Made by a program: the position numbers and the translations under genes
Source of the DNA: Bacillota bacterium
GTDB lineage: Bacteria; Bacillota; Clostridia; Tissierellales; Peptoniphilaceae
NCBI GenBank assembly: GCA_028724185.1
Contig: JAQYDN010000002.1
Coordinates: 82,979 to 146,978, forward strand
Length of the DNA stretch: 64,000 bases
Direction: 5' to 3'
The notes under the pieces: model-generated
Databases searched by the model: none
The model's input: the letters and a program-made list of their open reading frames with translations, nothing else
What the model was told of the DNA's origin: nothing
Part shown: piece after piece, positions 46,616-57,449 of the stretch
Layout of the letters: every line of letters begins with the position of its first letter
Position numbering within the stretch: position 1 is the stretch's first letter

Positions 46616-48679
46616 TTATTTCGAAGACTTATAGCCCAGTATGGTCATGGCGATGGCGACACAGATGAGCGAGACGCCGACGTCGGCGAAGACGGCGAGC
46701 CACAGATTGCCGATCCCCAACAAACTCAAGATCACGACGAGTAATTTGACGACGAGCGCCAAGGTGATGTTTAAAAAGCTGATGTGGCGCGTCCGCTTCG
46801 AGAGATCGAATAAAAACGGCAGTTTCGCGATGTCGTCGCCCAACATGACGATATCGGCACTTTCGATCGCCATGTCGGCACCTCCCGTTCCCATCGCGAT
46901 CCCGACGTCGCTCTTTGCGAGGACGGGCGCGTCGTTGATGCCGTCGCCCACGTAGACGACGTTTTTATTGTCGGAGAGCGCGCGGTTTAAGGCGCCCACT
47001 TTCTCATCGGGCAGCAAGCCGCCGAAGGTCTCGTCGACTTCCAGTTCGTTTCCGACGCGTTCGACGAGCTCTTTCTTATCGCCCGAGAAAATATACATCT
47101 TGAGGTTGCGGTGCAGTTTTTTAAGCGCATCCGCGACGCCGTCCTTAATCGAGTCCGTAAACGAGATGCGGCCGAGCAGAACTTTTTCCTGCACGACGAA
47201 GACCGACGTCATTGCGACGGATTCAAAGGGCGATTTCAGGCCCAAACTTTCGAGGAGCGCCTCGTTTCCGACCGCCGTCTCTTTTCCGTCAATCTCACAG
47301 ACGATGCCCTTCCCCGAAATTTCTCGGTAGTTTTTCGCCCCTCCCGCGGGTTCCGCCTCGGCGAGAAGCGACTGCGCGATCGGGTGGTTCGAGTATTGTT
47401 CGGCCGTCGCGGCCACCGTAAGCACCGTCTCTTCGTCGACACCCTGTGTGTCGACGCGCGCGACCGAAAACTTCCCGTCGGTCAGCGTCCCCGTCTTGTC
47501 GAAGGCGATCGCATCGGATTCCGAGAGCGTTTCAATCGCCGTCGCGCCCTTGACGAAAATACCCTCTCTCGACGCGCGGCCGATGCTTGCAAACATCGTA
47601 AGCGGCACCGAAAGCACGAGGGCACACGGGCAACTGATGATTAAAAACGCACACGCCTTGTAGATCCACGCGTCCCACACGCCGCCGAAGAAGAGCGGCG
47701 GAACGATCGCGACGATGAGCGCCGCGACGACGACGATCGGCGTGTAAATCGATGCAAAGCGGTTGATCCACGTCTCCGTCGCACTCTTATTGAGTCGCGC
47801 GTCGTCGACGAGTTTTTCGATCTTCGCCATCGCGGAATCTTCCGCGCGCTTGGTGACGACGACTTCAAACGCACCGTCCAAGGCGATCGCACCCGCGAGC
47901 AACTCGTCGCCCACGTCGGCGGCGATCGGCGTCGATTCTCCCGTCATGTGTTGGTTGGAGATATGGCCCACTCCCTCGACGACTTTCGCATCGGCGGTGA
48001 GCGTATCGCCCGCCCTCAAGACCAGGCGGTCTCCGACGGAGACGTCCTTCGCTTCGACCTCGACGACCTTTCCGTCTTTTAAGAGGTGAGCCGTTTCCAC
48101 GTCGCGCTTCAAGAGATCCTGCACGGAATTCGTCGCCCGATCGAGCGCGTAGTCTTGAAGCGCCTCGCCGAGGCGATAAAATAAGAGGACGCCCAGCGCC
48201 TCGTAATGTTCGCCGATATAAAATGCGGCGATCGAAGCGATTGCCATAAGCAGGTTTTCGTCGAATACCATCCCGACGCGAATTCCCCGAATGGCATTTG
48301 CGAAAATATCATACCCCGCGATCACCAAGATCACGCCCGTGACGATCGTCTCGGCCGGCCCGTCGAGAAGCCTTCCGGCGATAAACGCCGCCGCGATCAG
48401 GACCGCGATCGTCAAGACCTCTTTTTTCAGAGGGCTTTCTTCGCGTTCTCCGTCGCCGCGAGCTTCTTTACCCGTTTCCCGGACGACGATGTCTCGCTCC
48501 ACGTCGGAAGCAATTTTTTGAATGTCCGCGCGCATCGTCGGCGATTCGCCTTCGACGACGACGCGCTTGTTCATAAAATCGACGGTCGCATTTTCGACAT
48601 ACGGCAGTTTTTGAATGCGCTGTTCTATTTTATTCGCACAGCTCGGACAACCTAAATTTTCCAGTTCATACGTCCGCAA
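46616..48679 (-). CDS. Heavy-metal (Zn/Cd/Pb-type) translocating P-type ATPase
   Basis: N-terminal HMA motif LGCPSCANKIEQRI; CPC transmembrane motif SCPCALVLSVP; DKTGTLTDGK phosphorylation site. Confidence 0.95.
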   Translation of the reverse strand: MRTYELENLGCPSCANKIEQRIQKLPYVENATVDFMNKRVVVEGESPTMRADIQKIASDVERDIVVRETGKEARGDGEREESPLKKEVLTIAVLIAAAFIAGRLLDGPAETIVTGVILVIAGYDIFANAIRGIRVGMVFDENLLMAIASIAAFYIGEHYEALGVLLFYRLGEALQDYALDRATNSVQDLLKRDVETAHLLKDGKVVEVEAKDVSVGDRLVLRAGDTLTADAKVVEGVGHISNQHMTGESTPIAADVGDELLAGAIALDGAFEVVVTKRAEDSAMAKIEKLVDDARLNKSATETWINRFASIYTPIVVVAALIVAIVPPLFFGGVWDAWIYKACAFLIISCPCALVLSVPLTMFASIGRASREGIFVKGATAIETLSESDAIAFDKTGTLTDGKFSVARVDTQGVDEETVLTVAATAEQYSNHPIAQSLLAEAEPAGGAKNYREISGKGIVCEIDGKETAVGNEALLESLGLKSPFESVAMTSVFVVQEKVLLGRISFTDSIKDGVADALKKLHRNLKMYIFSGDKKELVERVGNELEVDETFGGLLPDEKVGALNRALSDNKNVVYVGDGINDAPVLAKSDVGIAMGTGGADMAIESADIVMLGDDIAKLPFLFDLSKRTRHISFLNITLALVVKLLVVILSLLGIGNLWLAVFADVGVSLICVAIAMTILGYKSSK

Positions 48680-48689
48680 AACATTTCCT

Positions 48690-48747
48690 CCTATTCATAT
48701 GTTTGTTTACTCATATATAGTCTATTCGTCAACTGTGATTTTGTCAA
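48690..48747 (-). promoter_or_regulatory. Promoter (TTGACA-17-TAGACT) with adjacent AT-rich operator-like sequence
   Basis: - strand TTGACAAAATCACAGTTGACGAATAGACTATATATGAGTAAACAAACATATGAATAGGAGG. Confidence 0.5.
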
Positions 48748-48841
48748 CCGTTTTCTTCGTTTTCGCCGCGCCCCTTTACGGAAAAATCTTCGCCTCTAAA
48801 GCCGTCCGGTTCTATCCCGATCGAGGTATGGTCCGACAAAT

Positions 48842-48876
48842 AAAAAAGGCCGCGAGAGGGGCTCGTGACCTTTTAA
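48842..48876 (-). terminator. Probable terminator after nitroreductase gene
   Basis: AAAAAAGGCCgCGAG-agggg-CTCGtGACCTTTT. Confidence 0.6.
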
Positions 48877-48901
48877 AAACATATTGTTTAGCTGTTTATT
48901 A

Positions 48902-49705
48902 TTAGAGGGAAGTCTTTGCGACCGGCTCGAGTCCGTCGACGTCGGCACCTTCGATCAATTCCCATCTCTTTTGCGTTCCCGTATTGGCGAGCATGGCTTC
49001 GTAGTAGTACATGACGACGCCGATATCGACGTAGCTCTTTTCGCCCTTGCTCTTGTCCATATAAAGCGTCACCGTTCCGTCGTCTTTTAAGAGGAAACGC
49101 CAAGGTTGCGCGTTGACGTGGCTCGGCGCAAAGCGGATCGACGAGAATAAGTCGAATAATCCGTAGTTTTCGAGGTCGGCAAGCGACGCCGGCGAATCCA
49201 AGTGGTCCTTAAATACCAACTCGTCGACGCTGTGTCTCGGGCTGACGCGGTCTTCGTCGAAAACGTCTTGAACTTTCGACTTGCCGAATCCGATGATATA
49301 GTCGACGAATTCCCCGCCTTCTCCGAAGAGTGAGCGCTTCGTGTCGGCATCGACTTGGGTTACGGTGATCCAGCACGTTCCGAAATTTAATTCGATTAAA
49401 GCCGTATTCAACATTTCCAAGTAGTATCCGGTGCGAATAAGCTCGGCCTTATCGTGGCTCTTTACGCGAAGTGCGATATAGTAAGGTGCGGCAATCATGA
49501 CCCCGCCGTAACCGGCCTTGCCCTTGAGGCGTTCGGCGATCGTATCGCCGTTTTCGTAAAATGCAAAGCTGACGTCGCTATCTTTCGCCTTGGATTCGAC
49601 CTCGCTGATTTCATCGCGTACTGCTTTCATTTCTAAATCGGATAATTTTGTCGGTGCGAATTCGCGAACCGTCCTTCTCTTTTGCAAGAAATTTGTCATG
49701 ACCAT
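48902..49705 (-). CDS. Nitroreductase family protein
   Basis: FLQKRRTVREFAPTKLSD N-terminus; LNFGTCWI; C-terminal RFAPSHVNAQPWRFLL. Confidence 0.88.
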   Translation of the reverse strand: MVMTNFLQKRRTVREFAPTKLSDLEMKAVRDEISEVESKAKDSDVSFAFYENGDTIAERLKGKAGYGGVMIAAPYYIALRVKSHDKAELIRTGYYLEMLNTALIELNFGTCWITVTQVDADTKRSLFGEGGEFVDYIIGFGKSKVQDVFDEDRVSPRHSVDELVFKDHLDSPASLADLENYGLFDLFSSIRFAPSHVNAQPWRFLLKDDGTVTLYMDKSKGEKSYVDIGVVMYYYEAMLANTGTQKRWELIEGADVDGLEPVAKTSL

Positions 49706-49723
49706 AGTATCGTCCTCCTCTTG

Positions 49724-50281
49724 TTAAAACCATTTTGCCACGGCGCCATAAACATATATATGTACAACGTAACCGACGACGACGCCGATTATCATCCCCG
49801 CCAATACGTCGGTGGGATAGTGCACAGCTAGATATGTTCTTGAAATCGCCACGAGTAACGCTAAAATAATGAATATCGCGGCTAACTTGGGAAAATAAAG
49901 AGAAAATGTCGTTGCGACGGTAAAGGCTGCCGTCGTATGTCCTGAAGGAAATGAATAATCCCTGAGATCGATGCCGTACGTATTTAAATTCTTCGTCACC
50001 CAATACGGCCGGCTGCGACTGACTGCGCGCTTTAATATTTGAGCGACGATCGTACTTATGACAAGAGCCAGTACCGATTCGTGGGCGGCATGGCCGATCC
50101 AACGTTTTCCGAAAACCAACATGACGACGGACAAGACCACGAGAAACTTCGGGCCCGCGATATGGGTATAATGATAGAAAAATACATCACCCGCTCGGCT
50201 CTTCAGCTTCTTGTTGATCGCATCCATAAAATAGTCGTCAAAAGCTTTAAATGGATTTTTCATCTTCACCATCCCGTACAT
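49724..50281 (-). CDS. PAP2 superfamily phosphatase, membrane protein
   Basis: KRAVSRSRPYW ... YSFPSGHTTAAFT ... SRTYLAVHYPTDVLAG; start at 50281 chosen on GGAG RBS. Confidence 0.9.
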   Translation of the reverse strand: MYGMVKMKNPFKAFDDYFMDAINKKLKSRAGDVFFYHYTHIAGPKFLVVLSVVMLVFGKRWIGHAAHESVLALVISTIVAQILKRAVSRSRPYWVTKNLNTYGIDLRDYSFPSGHTTAAFTVATTFSLYFPKLAAIFIILALLVAISRTYLAVHYPTDVLAGMIIGVVVGYVVHIYVYGAVAKWF

Positions 50282-50366
50282 ACCTACTCCATTCATTATA
50301 TACCAAGCGTTTCCCGTTGAAAAGGACAATTCGAAGAAGAAGTGATATACTCCCTTCGAGGTGACT

Positions 50367-52229
50367 ATGAATTTAACAGACGAACAACGCCGCGCGATGT
50401 GCCACGAGACGGGTCCCGCACTCGTCTTGGCGGTTCCCGGAAGCGGAAAGACCACGATGCTTCTAAGCCGAACCAAGCGCCTGATCGACCGCGGCATCGA
50501 CAGACGACGAATTCTTACCATTACGTTTTCAAAGGCGTCGACGCGCGACCTTCGCGTGCGATATGCCGACTTGTTCGGGGAGAAAGACATCCCCTCGTTC
50601 TCGACGATTCACGGCTTTTGCTACTCCGTCTTAAAAAACTACGAGCGGCGAAGCGGCATCCGCTATACCCTGATCGAATCGACTCGAGGCATCAACAAGT
50701 GGCGCATCCTCACCGACCTCTGGAAAGCGTTGCTACACCGTTTGCCCAACGAAGATCAGATCGAGACGCTAATTGAAGAGATCAGCTACGTCAAAAACAA
50801 GATGCTCGATCCCGAAGCCTTTCAAAGGGACGCCCAGTCGCCGCTGTTTCTAAAGTTTTATACCCGTTACGAGGCACTTAAAAAAGAACGATTGTGGATC
50901 GACTTCGACGATATGATCACCCTGACACTCGAGATCTTTAATAAAGACCCGGGACTCCTTCGGGCCATCCAAAAGACCTACGATTACGTTCAGGTGGACG
51001 AGGGGCAGGACACCTCGAAGGGGCAACTTCTCATCATCGACGCCGTCATCTCGCCCCACCGAAACCTCTTTATCGTCGCCGACGACGACCAGGCCATCTA
51101 CAGCTTCCGCGGCGCCGACTTCCGCGAACTCCTCGCACTCCCCGACCGCTACCCCGATCTGAAAACCTACTACCTCTCGAAAAACTTCCGATCGAGCTCG
51201 ACCATCGTCGAAATGAGCACGCGGTTTATCGCGCAAAACAGAGGCCGCTACGACAAGACGCCCGTCGCCGTTCGCCCCGAAGGACCCGAGATGCGCGCGA
51301 TCGAACTCAACACACTCGACAAACAATACGAGTACATCCTCTCGGAGATCGAGGCAAATCATCTGAACGACGTCGCCGTCTTATATCGCAACCACATCTC
51401 CGCCATCGGCCTCGTCGAGTGTTTGGAGCGCCATCAGGTGCCGTTTACCTCGCGCCGGGGCGGGCTCCGATTTTTTCACCACTGGGTGCTGAACGACTTG
51501 ATGACGATCTATCGATTCGCCGAAGACCCCTCCGACCTCGAGGCGTTCTCGACCTTTTACTATAAAATACGCGGCTACATCTCTAAAAAAATGATCGCCG
51601 CCCTGGAAAAAAAAGGCGTCGCCTCGTCGGTCTTCGACTCTCTCCTCGAAATGGATCTGCCCGATTACATGCGCAGAGATCTAAAGGCGCTGAAGCGCGA
51701 CTTTCTCTATTTAAAGGACCTGCCTCCGAGGGAGGGTTTCCGCTTTATCCAAAAGGATCTCGAGTACGAACACTACATCCGCCACCACGCCGCCACCTTC
51801 GGTTCCTCGGCGGCGACGTCGATGCGCATCCTCTACTACGCGAAGTACATCGCGAAAAAGAGCGCGAACTTCGACGAATTCCTCGGGCGGTTAAAGACGC
51901 TCGACCGCCTGTTGCGGGGCGGAGCCGCCGCCGAACCGGGCCTCGTGCTTTCGACGCTTCACGGCGCGAAGGGCCTCGAGTTCGACGCGGTCTTTCTGAT
52001 CGACTTAAACGACGACACCATTCCCGCCGAGGCGAAGGCGAACGACACTGTTTCCGAGCGCGCACGCGCCCTCGAAGAGGAGCGACGACTCTTTTACGTC
52101 GGCATGACCCGTGCAAAGAACCGGCTCTACTTTCTGCGGTCGAAAAAAATCGATCGCGAGGCGACCTCGCCCTCGCCCTTTTACACCTGGGCTAAAAAAG
52201 ATATCGTGACACATAGAAAAAAGCGGTGA
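50367..52229 (+). CDS. UvrD/Rep family superfamily 1 DNA helicase
   Basis: LTDEQRRAM...VLAVPGSGKTTMLLSRTKRL; DDDQAIYSFRGAD; STLHGAKGLEFDAVFLIDL; FYVGMTRAKNRLYFL. Confidence 0.95.
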   Translation: MNLTDEQRRAMCHETGPALVLAVPGSGKTTMLLSRTKRLIDRGIDRRRILTITFSKASTRDLRVRYADLFGEKDIPSFSTIHGFCYSVLKNYERRSGIRYTLIESTRGINKWRILTDLWKALLHRLPNEDQIETLIEEISYVKNKMLDPEAFQRDAQSPLFLKFYTRYEALKKERLWIDFDDMITLTLEIFNKDPGLLRAIQKTYDYVQVDEGQDTSKGQLLIIDAVISPHRNLFIVADDDQAIYSFRGADFRELLALPDRYPDLKTYYLSKNFRSSSTIVEMSTRFIAQNRGRYDKTPVAVRPEGPEMRAIELNTLDKQYEYILSEIEANHLNDVAVLYRNHISAIGLVECLERHQVPFTSRRGGLRFFHHWVLNDLMTIYRFAEDPSDLEAFSTFYYKIRGYISKKMIAALEKKGVASSVFDSLLEMDLPDYMRRDLKALKRDFLYLKDLPPREGFRFIQKDLEYEHYIRHHAATFGSSAATSMRILYYAKYIAKKSANFDEFLGRLKTLDRLLRGGAAAEPGLVLSTLHGAKGLEFDAVFLIDLNDDTIPAEAKANDTVSERARALEEERRLFYVGMTRAKNRLYFLRSKKIDREATSPSPFYTWAKKDIVTHRKKR

Positions 52230-52246
52230 TACCACCGCTTTTTTTA
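52217..52246. terminator. Terminator between convergent genes
   Basis: AAAAAAGCGGTG-ata-CCACCGCTTTTTTT. Confidence 0.85.
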
Positions 52247-52870
52247 ACCATTTTTAAGCATCGCCGACTCGAACTCGTTGGCACACGTCTCGATGCTGTC
52301 CATGCAGTTTTCCAATAAATGGAGGATTTCCTTCCATACGATAACTTTTCGCGCGTCGAACGAACCCGAAAAATCGAAGAGCGAACGCATCGAGTTGATG
52401 TAGAGCCCGTCGCCCTTTCCCTCCAGCGAGTTGATCTGAATGATCTTCTTCTTCACTTCGTTCGAACGCTTAAAATTACTGAATTCCAAGACGACTTCCT
52501 CTAAAATCATCGTTCCCTCGACGATCAGGTCGACAAACTCCAGCGTCTCCGGCAGAAGATGGTGCACGCGGTACATATAAAGGCCGAGCAAGACGTCCTC
52601 GATGCTGTCGACGACGGTATCGAGTTTTTCCGTAATCTGAATGATGTCCTCTCGCTCGATAGGCGGCAAAAATTCAATGGCCAGCCGGTTCATGATCTCG
52701 TGCATAATCTGGTCGCTGTCGTTTTCGATGCGCTTCATCGCCTCCCCTTTTTTCCGGATCGACGTCGCGTCGAATTGACCGAGCGTCGTCTGTAAAAGCT
52801 CCGCGGCATCCGACGCTTTTTGCGCCATTTGACTGAACTTATTGAAATAATCGAATTTTATTTCTCTCAT
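52244..52870 (-). CDS. DUF47 (PhoU-like, TIGR00153) protein
   Basis: MREIKFDYFNKFSQMAQKASDAAELLQ; coupled to PiT transporter. Confidence 0.9.
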   Translation of the reverse strand: MREIKFDYFNKFSQMAQKASDAAELLQTTLGQFDATSIRKKGEAMKRIENDSDQIMHEIMNRLAIEFLPPIEREDIIQITEKLDTVVDSIEDVLLGLYMYRVHHLLPETLEFVDLIVEGTMILEEVVLEFSNFKRSNEVKKKIIQINSLEGKGDGLYINSMRSLFDFSGSFDARKVIVWKEILHLLENCMDSIETCANEFESAMLKNG

Positions 52871-52878
52871 GGAAACTC

Positions 52879-53931
52879 CTAAAAAATTCTGATAAATACA
52901 TAAGTCACGGCATATCCGATGAGGCCGCAGCCCGGAAATGTCAACAGCCAGGCCAGGACCATCTCGCCGACGAGGCCCCAGTTTACGTTTTTTAAATGCT
53001 TCGAAGCGCCGACGCCCATAATCGCCGTCGTCTTTGTGTGGGTCGTCGATATGGGAATCCCCGTCAAAGACGCCGCGAGCAAACTGACGGCGGCGCCGAT
53101 ATCGGCCGCGAAGCCTTCGTAGGTCTCGAGCTTGACCATATTGATCCCCACCGATTTGATGATCCTGAGTCCGCCGCAACTCGTGCCGAAGCCGATCACG
53201 ATCGAGACCATGATCATAAGCCACGTCGGAACGACAAAGTGACCGCTCGCGCCCATTCCCGAGACGAGGCCGAAAGCGAGCATAAAGACGCCCATAAACT
53301 TTTGGCCGTCCTGCGCCCCGTGCATAAACGCCATCGCCGCGGCGGAGACGACCTGTCCTTTTTTAAAGAAGTCCTTGGACTTTCGGCGGTCGGTATTGAC
53401 AAATATCCGCTTGATGATGCCGACGACGACATAGCCCATCGCAAAACCCAAAAAGGTCGACAGGAACAGACCGTAGATATTTTTCATCCACTCGCCGCCG
53501 TTGATGCCGCTCAGGCCGCCGTGCAGGGCGATCGCCGATCCCGACAGACCCGCGATGAGCGCGTGCGATTCGGAGGTGGGTATGCCGAAGTACCACGCGC
53601 CCGTCGCCCAGATCACGATACTTACCTGGGCGGCACAAAGGGCGATCGCCGCCTCGTGCATATTGCCGTTAAAATCGACCATGTTAAAGATCGTCTCGGC
53701 GACGTCGGCGTTGATCGCCGTCATAATAAATACGCCGAGAAAGTTAAACAGCGTCGCCAGGTAAATCGCCTTTTGCGGCTCGATGGTCCGCGTCGAAATG
53801 GCCGTCGCGATGGCATTCGGCGCGTCGGTCCAGCCATTGACGAATACGACGGCCAACACGAGGATCGTCGTAATAAAAATAGCCGGGCTGTCTGCGAGCA
53901 CCTCTATGAATTCTTGTAGCGTAACGGTCAT
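52879..53931 (-). CDS. pit: Inorganic phosphate transporter, PiT family
   Basis: FVNGWTDAPNAIATAISTRTI and ...ISTTHTKTTAIMGVG signature halves. Confidence 0.95.
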   Translation of the reverse strand: MTVTLQEFIEVLADSPAIFITTILVLAVVFVNGWTDAPNAIATAISTRTIEPQKAIYLATLFNFLGVFIMTAINADVAETIFNMVDFNGNMHEAAIALCAAQVSIVIWATGAWYFGIPTSESHALIAGLSGSAIALHGGLSGINGGEWMKNIYGLFLSTFLGFAMGYVVVGIIKRIFVNTDRRKSKDFFKKGQVVSAAAMAFMHGAQDGQKFMGVFMLAFGLVSGMGASGHFVVPTWLMIMVSIVIGFGTSCGGLRIIKSVGINMVKLETYEGFAADIGAAVSLLAASLTGIPISTTHTKTTAIMGVGASKHLKNVNWGLVGEMVLAWLLTFPGCGLIGYAVTYVFIRIF

Positions 53932-53964
53932 GCCCTTTCCTTCCAGTGATTCATTGCCGAAACG

Positions 53965-55323
53965 TTAATTCTTAAAGCTGTGGATGGGAGCCGGAATAAA
54001 TCCGCCCCGCTCTGCAAAGAGACTACAGTCGTTGTCGTGCATCGGCATGATGGGCGTCTCGCCCAAGAGGCCGCCGAAGACCGCCTTATCGCCGACGCCC
54101 TTTCCGTGGACGGGAATGACGCGCACGGCCGTGGTCTTGCTGTTGACGATACCGATCATCGCCTCGTCGGCGATCATCCCCGTTATGGTCGAAGGCTTCG
54201 TGTCGCCCGGAATCGCGATCATGTCGAGCCCTACCGAACAGACACAGGTCATCGCCTCGAGCTTGTCGATCGCAATGCTTCCCGTCGTCGCGGCCGCGAT
54301 CATCCCCTCGTCTTCGGAGACGGGAATAAACGCGCCGCTAAGTCCTCCGACGTGGGAAGAGGCATTGATGCCGCCTTTTTTAACCGCGTCGTTTAACATC
54401 GCAAGCGCCGCGGTCGTGCCGTGGCCGCCGACGGTGCCGATGCCGATCTCTTCGAGAATGCGCGCCACGCTGTCGCCGACTGCGGGCGTCGGGGCGAGGG
54501 ACAAGTCGATCGAACCGAAGGGCGCATCCAAGCGCTCCGCGATCTCGCGACCGACGAGTTCGCCCATGCGCGTGATCTTAAAGGTCATCTCGCTGATACA
54601 CTGCGAGACCTCCTCAAACGGACGTCCCCTGTACTTTTCGAGCGCGGTCTTGACGACCCCGGGACCTGAGATGCCGATGTGCAGGACGTGATCGGCGAGT
54701 CCCACCCCGTGGAAGGCGCCCGCCATAAAGGGGTTATCCTCGACGGCGTTTGCAAAGACGACGAGCTTCGCACAAGCGATCGAATCGGCGTCTTTCGACA
54801 GTTCCGAGGCCTTTACGATCGCATCGCCCATCAGGCGGACCGCGTCCATGTTAAGCCCCGACTTGCTGGTGCCGACATTCACCGAAGCACAGACCTTTTC
54901 CGTCGTCGAGAGCGCTTTAGGGATCGCCTCGATTAAATGGCGCTCCGATTCCGTCATGCCGTGGTGGACGAGCGCCGAAAAACCGCCGATAAAGTCGACG
55001 CCGATTTTAATCGCCGCCGCGTCGAGCGCCTCGGCGATTTTGACGAAGTCCTCGGGCGTGCCGTGCGGCAGAAGAAGCGACACCGGCGTCACCGAAATCC
55101 GCTTGTTGACGATCGAGACGCCGTACTTCGCGCCGACCGCATCGGCCGTCTCGACGAGGTCGGCTCCGAGCGTCGTAACTTTTTTATACACCTTCTCCGC
55201 CACGACGTCGACGTCCTCGGAGACACAATCGAGCAGAGAAATACCCAACGTCGAGGTACGAATGTCCAAATTTTCGTGCTCGAGCATATGTATGGTTTCT
55301 AAAATTGACGAAGTATTCAACAC
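53965..55323 (-). CDS. PFL (DUF711/UPF0210) family protein; GTG start
   Basis: [25 protein letters not shown]; adjacency to ACT protein. Confidence 0.93.
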   Translation of the reverse strand: MLNTSSILETIHMLEHENLDIRTSTLGISLLDCVSEDVDVVAEKVYKKVTTLGADLVETADAVGAKYGVSIVNKRISVTPVSLLLPHGTPEDFVKIAEALDAAAIKIGVDFIGGFSALVHHGMTESERHLIEAIPKALSTTEKVCASVNVGTSKSGLNMDAVRLMGDAIVKASELSKDADSIACAKLVVFANAVEDNPFMAGAFHGVGLADHVLHIGISGPGVVKTALEKYRGRPFEEVSQCISEMTFKITRMGELVGREIAERLDAPFGSIDLSLAPTPAVGDSVARILEEIGIGTVGGHGTTAALAMLNDAVKKGGINASSHVGGLSGAFIPVSEDEGMIAAATTGSIAIDKLEAMTCVCSVGLDMIAIPGDTKPSTITGMIADEAMIGIVNSKTTAVRVIPVHGKGVGDKAVFGGLLGETPIMPMHDNDCSLFAERGGFIPAPIHSFKN

Positions 55324-55333
55324 ATGGTCCTTT

Positions 55334-55603
55334 CTAAATATGGTGCATGCGACTGAAAAGCGCCGCGTGCTGCATGCGAATATCCAACCCCAACGACTCC
55401 CCGAGCGCGGTGTAGTCGCCGACGACGTTCTCGAGCGCGAAGTTTTCGTCCTCGTGTTCGACCACGACGATCATCGTAAAATACGAGTCGACGATCGTTT
55501 GGCTGATGTCTAAAATATTGAACCCGTGTTTCGCCAATAATTGCGTTACCTGATAGACGATACCGATTCGATCGTGTCCCAAGACACTGACAACTGCTTT
55601 CAT
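55334..55603 (-). CDS. ACT domain protein (UPF0237)
   Basis: [49 protein letters not shown]. Confidence 0.95.
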   Translation of the reverse strand: MKAVVSVLGHDRIGIVYQVTQLLAKHGFNILDISQTIVDSYFTMIVVVEHEDENFALENVVGDYTALGESLGLDIRMQHAALFSRMHHI

Positions 55604-55688
55604 TCAATCCCTCCTTACTGTCGTTTATTATACCATAGAGTCTTCACCTCTCGGCCGCGCATCACTTGAATTTTCAAATCTTCTCGCG

Positions 55689-55717
55689 AAAAAAAGTTCT
55701 CTCTCGAGAACTTTTTT
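55689..55717 (-). terminator. Rho-independent terminator after ribH
   Basis: AAAAAAAGTTCTC-tctc-GAGAACTTTTTT. Confidence 0.85.
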
Positions 55718-55737
55718 AATCGATGCGATGTATTTGT

Positions 55738-56202
55738 CTATTTCATATTCCGGAACAGATCGACCATTTCGAGCACGCTCATCGCCGTGTCGTAGCCTTT
55801 GTTTCCGCTCTTCGTCCCGGCGCGTTCGATCGCCTGTTCGATGTTTTCGGTGGTGACGATGCCGAAGCCGACCGGCAGGCCGGTATCGAGCGAGACCTTG
55901 GCGATCCCCTTCGATACTTCGTTGCATACGTAGTCGTAGTGCGACGTCGCCCCGCGAATCACAGCGCCCAGACAGATGACGCCGTCATAGTCGCCCGATT
56001 GCGCGAGCTTTTGAGCCGCGAGGGGAATTTCAAAGGCGCCGGGCACCTTGACGAGGGTAATGTCGTCGTCGTCGACCTCGTGCCTTATAAGACAGTCGCG
56101 CGCGCCGTCGACGAGTTTCGATGTAATAAAGTCGTTAAACCGACTGACGACGATGGCAAATTTTCTACCCCTACCCGTCAGCATACCTTCTATCGTGTTC
56201 AT
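55738..56202 (-). CDS. ribH: 6,7-dimethyl-8-ribityllumazine synthase
   Basis: [65 protein letters not shown]. Confidence 0.97.
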   Translation of the reverse strand: MNTIEGMLTGRGRKFAIVVSRFNDFITSKLVDGARDCLIRHEVDDDDITLVKVPGAFEIPLAAQKLAQSGDYDGVICLGAVIRGATSHYDYVCNEVSKGIAKVSLDTGLPVGFGIVTTENIEQAIERAGTKSGNKGYDTAMSVLEMVDLFRNMK

Positions 56203-57440
56203 TGTCGTGCCTCCTTGGTCGCATGGTTCGAATGGCAATCGCATTCAAATTCGCGTAAATAGTGTTTCATTTTCTTCGCCTTGGTCTCCAGGTAAAAGTG
56301 ATCCATCTCCTGAGATTGGATCTCGATCGGGACGCGTTCGACGATCTCCAGACCGTATTGCTTTAAGTGATAGACCTTGTCCGGGTTGTTCGTAAGAAGA
56401 CGCATCTTCGTCACGCCGAGATCCCTTAAAATTTGCGCGCCGATGTAATACTCGCGCGCGTCTTCGGGAAAACCGAGCGCGATGTTCGCCTCGACGGTAT
56501 CCATCCCCTGATCTTGAAGGGCGTAGGCCTTCAACTTGTTCAACAGACCGATTCCCCGTCCCTCCTGACGCATGTAGAGGACGACGCCCGTGCCTTCTTC
56601 TTCGATCTGCATCATGGCGCGCTGCAGTTGATCGCCGCAGTCGCAACGCATCGAGCCGAAGGCGTCGCCTGTGAGACATTCGGAGTGAACGCGCGTCAAA
56701 ATTTCTTTACCTGGCTCGATATCGCCCTTGACGAGTGCGACGTGGTGCTCCCCGTTTAACAGATTGCGATAGCCGATCGCCTTGAAATTTCCGTATCTCG
56801 TCGGCATCTTCGCCTCGGCGACCCGTTCGATCAAGCGATCGTGCGTCTTCCGGTACTCCCGCAACATCTCGATATTGATCAAGGGCACGTCCAGTGCCGT
56901 CGCGAGTTCGCGAATACGGTCGCGCTTCATCATCTCGCCGTTATCTTCCATAATTTCACAGCAAAGTCCGGCCTGGGTGAGGCCCGCGAGACGCATCAAA
57001 TCGACCGTCGCCTCGGTATGGCCGTCCCGCTCGAGTACCCCGCCCGGTTTGGCGACGAGCGGGAACATGTGCCCGGGGCGTCTGAAGTCGTCCGGCTTCG
57101 CGTCGGGATCGGCGATCTTTCGAGCGGTAAACGCCCGTTCCACCGCGCTGATCCCCGTCGTCGTCTCGACGTGGTCCACCGAAACCGTAAAGGCCGTCTC
57201 GTGGTTATCCGTGTTGTCGCTCACCATCGGCGGCAAGTGCAGACGCTTTGCGATCTCGGCGCTGATCGGCATACAGATCAACCCCTTCGCATAGCTCGCC
57301 ATAATATTTAACTGTTCGGTCGTACACGTCTCGGCGGCGACGATCATGTCGCCTTCATTTTCCCGATCTTCCGCGTCGAGGGCGATAATCATCTTACCCG
57401 CTCTCAACGCATCCAACGCTTCTTCAACTGTATTCCACAT
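56199..57440 (-). CDS. ribBA: Bifunctional 3,4-dihydroxy-2-butanone-4-phosphate synthase / GTP cyclohydrolase II
   Basis: [16 protein letters not shown] and [23 protein letters not shown]. Confidence 0.97.
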   Translation of the reverse strand: MWNTVEEALDALRAGKMIIALDAEDRENEGDMIVAAETCTTEQLNIMASYAKGLICMPISAEIAKRLHLPPMVSDNTDNHETAFTVSVDHVETTTGISAVERAFTARKIADPDAKPDDFRRPGHMFPLVAKPGGVLERDGHTEATVDLMRLAGLTQAGLCCEIMEDNGEMMKRDRIRELATALDVPLINIEMLREYRKTHDRLIERVAEAKMPTRYGNFKAIGYRNLLNGEHHVALVKGDIEPGKEILTRVHSECLTGDAFGSMRCDCGDQLQRAMMQIEEEGTGVVLYMRQEGRGIGLLNKLKAYALQDQGMDTVEANIALGFPEDAREYYIGAQILRDLGVTKMRLLTNNPDKVYHLKQYGLEIVERVPIEIQSQEMDHFYLETKAKKMKHYLREFECDCHSNHATKEARQ

Positions 57441-57449
57441 GATAGCCTC

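Noticed and set aside
50282-50590. Long N-terminal extension of the PAP2 protein
   Set aside because: It overlaps the divergent helicase gene and its promoter; GGAG-preceded starts near 50281-50263 fit better.
52871-53224. N-terminal 118-aa extension of the DUF47 protein
   Set aside because: The extension reads antisense-like Arg/Asp-rich sequence inside the PiT gene; ATG at 52870 with the family-typical MREIKFDYF start is the real N-terminus.
52996-53919. 307-aa + strand ORF opposite the PiT transporter
   Set aside because: Arg/Asp-rich shadow ORF antisense to a well-supported transporter.
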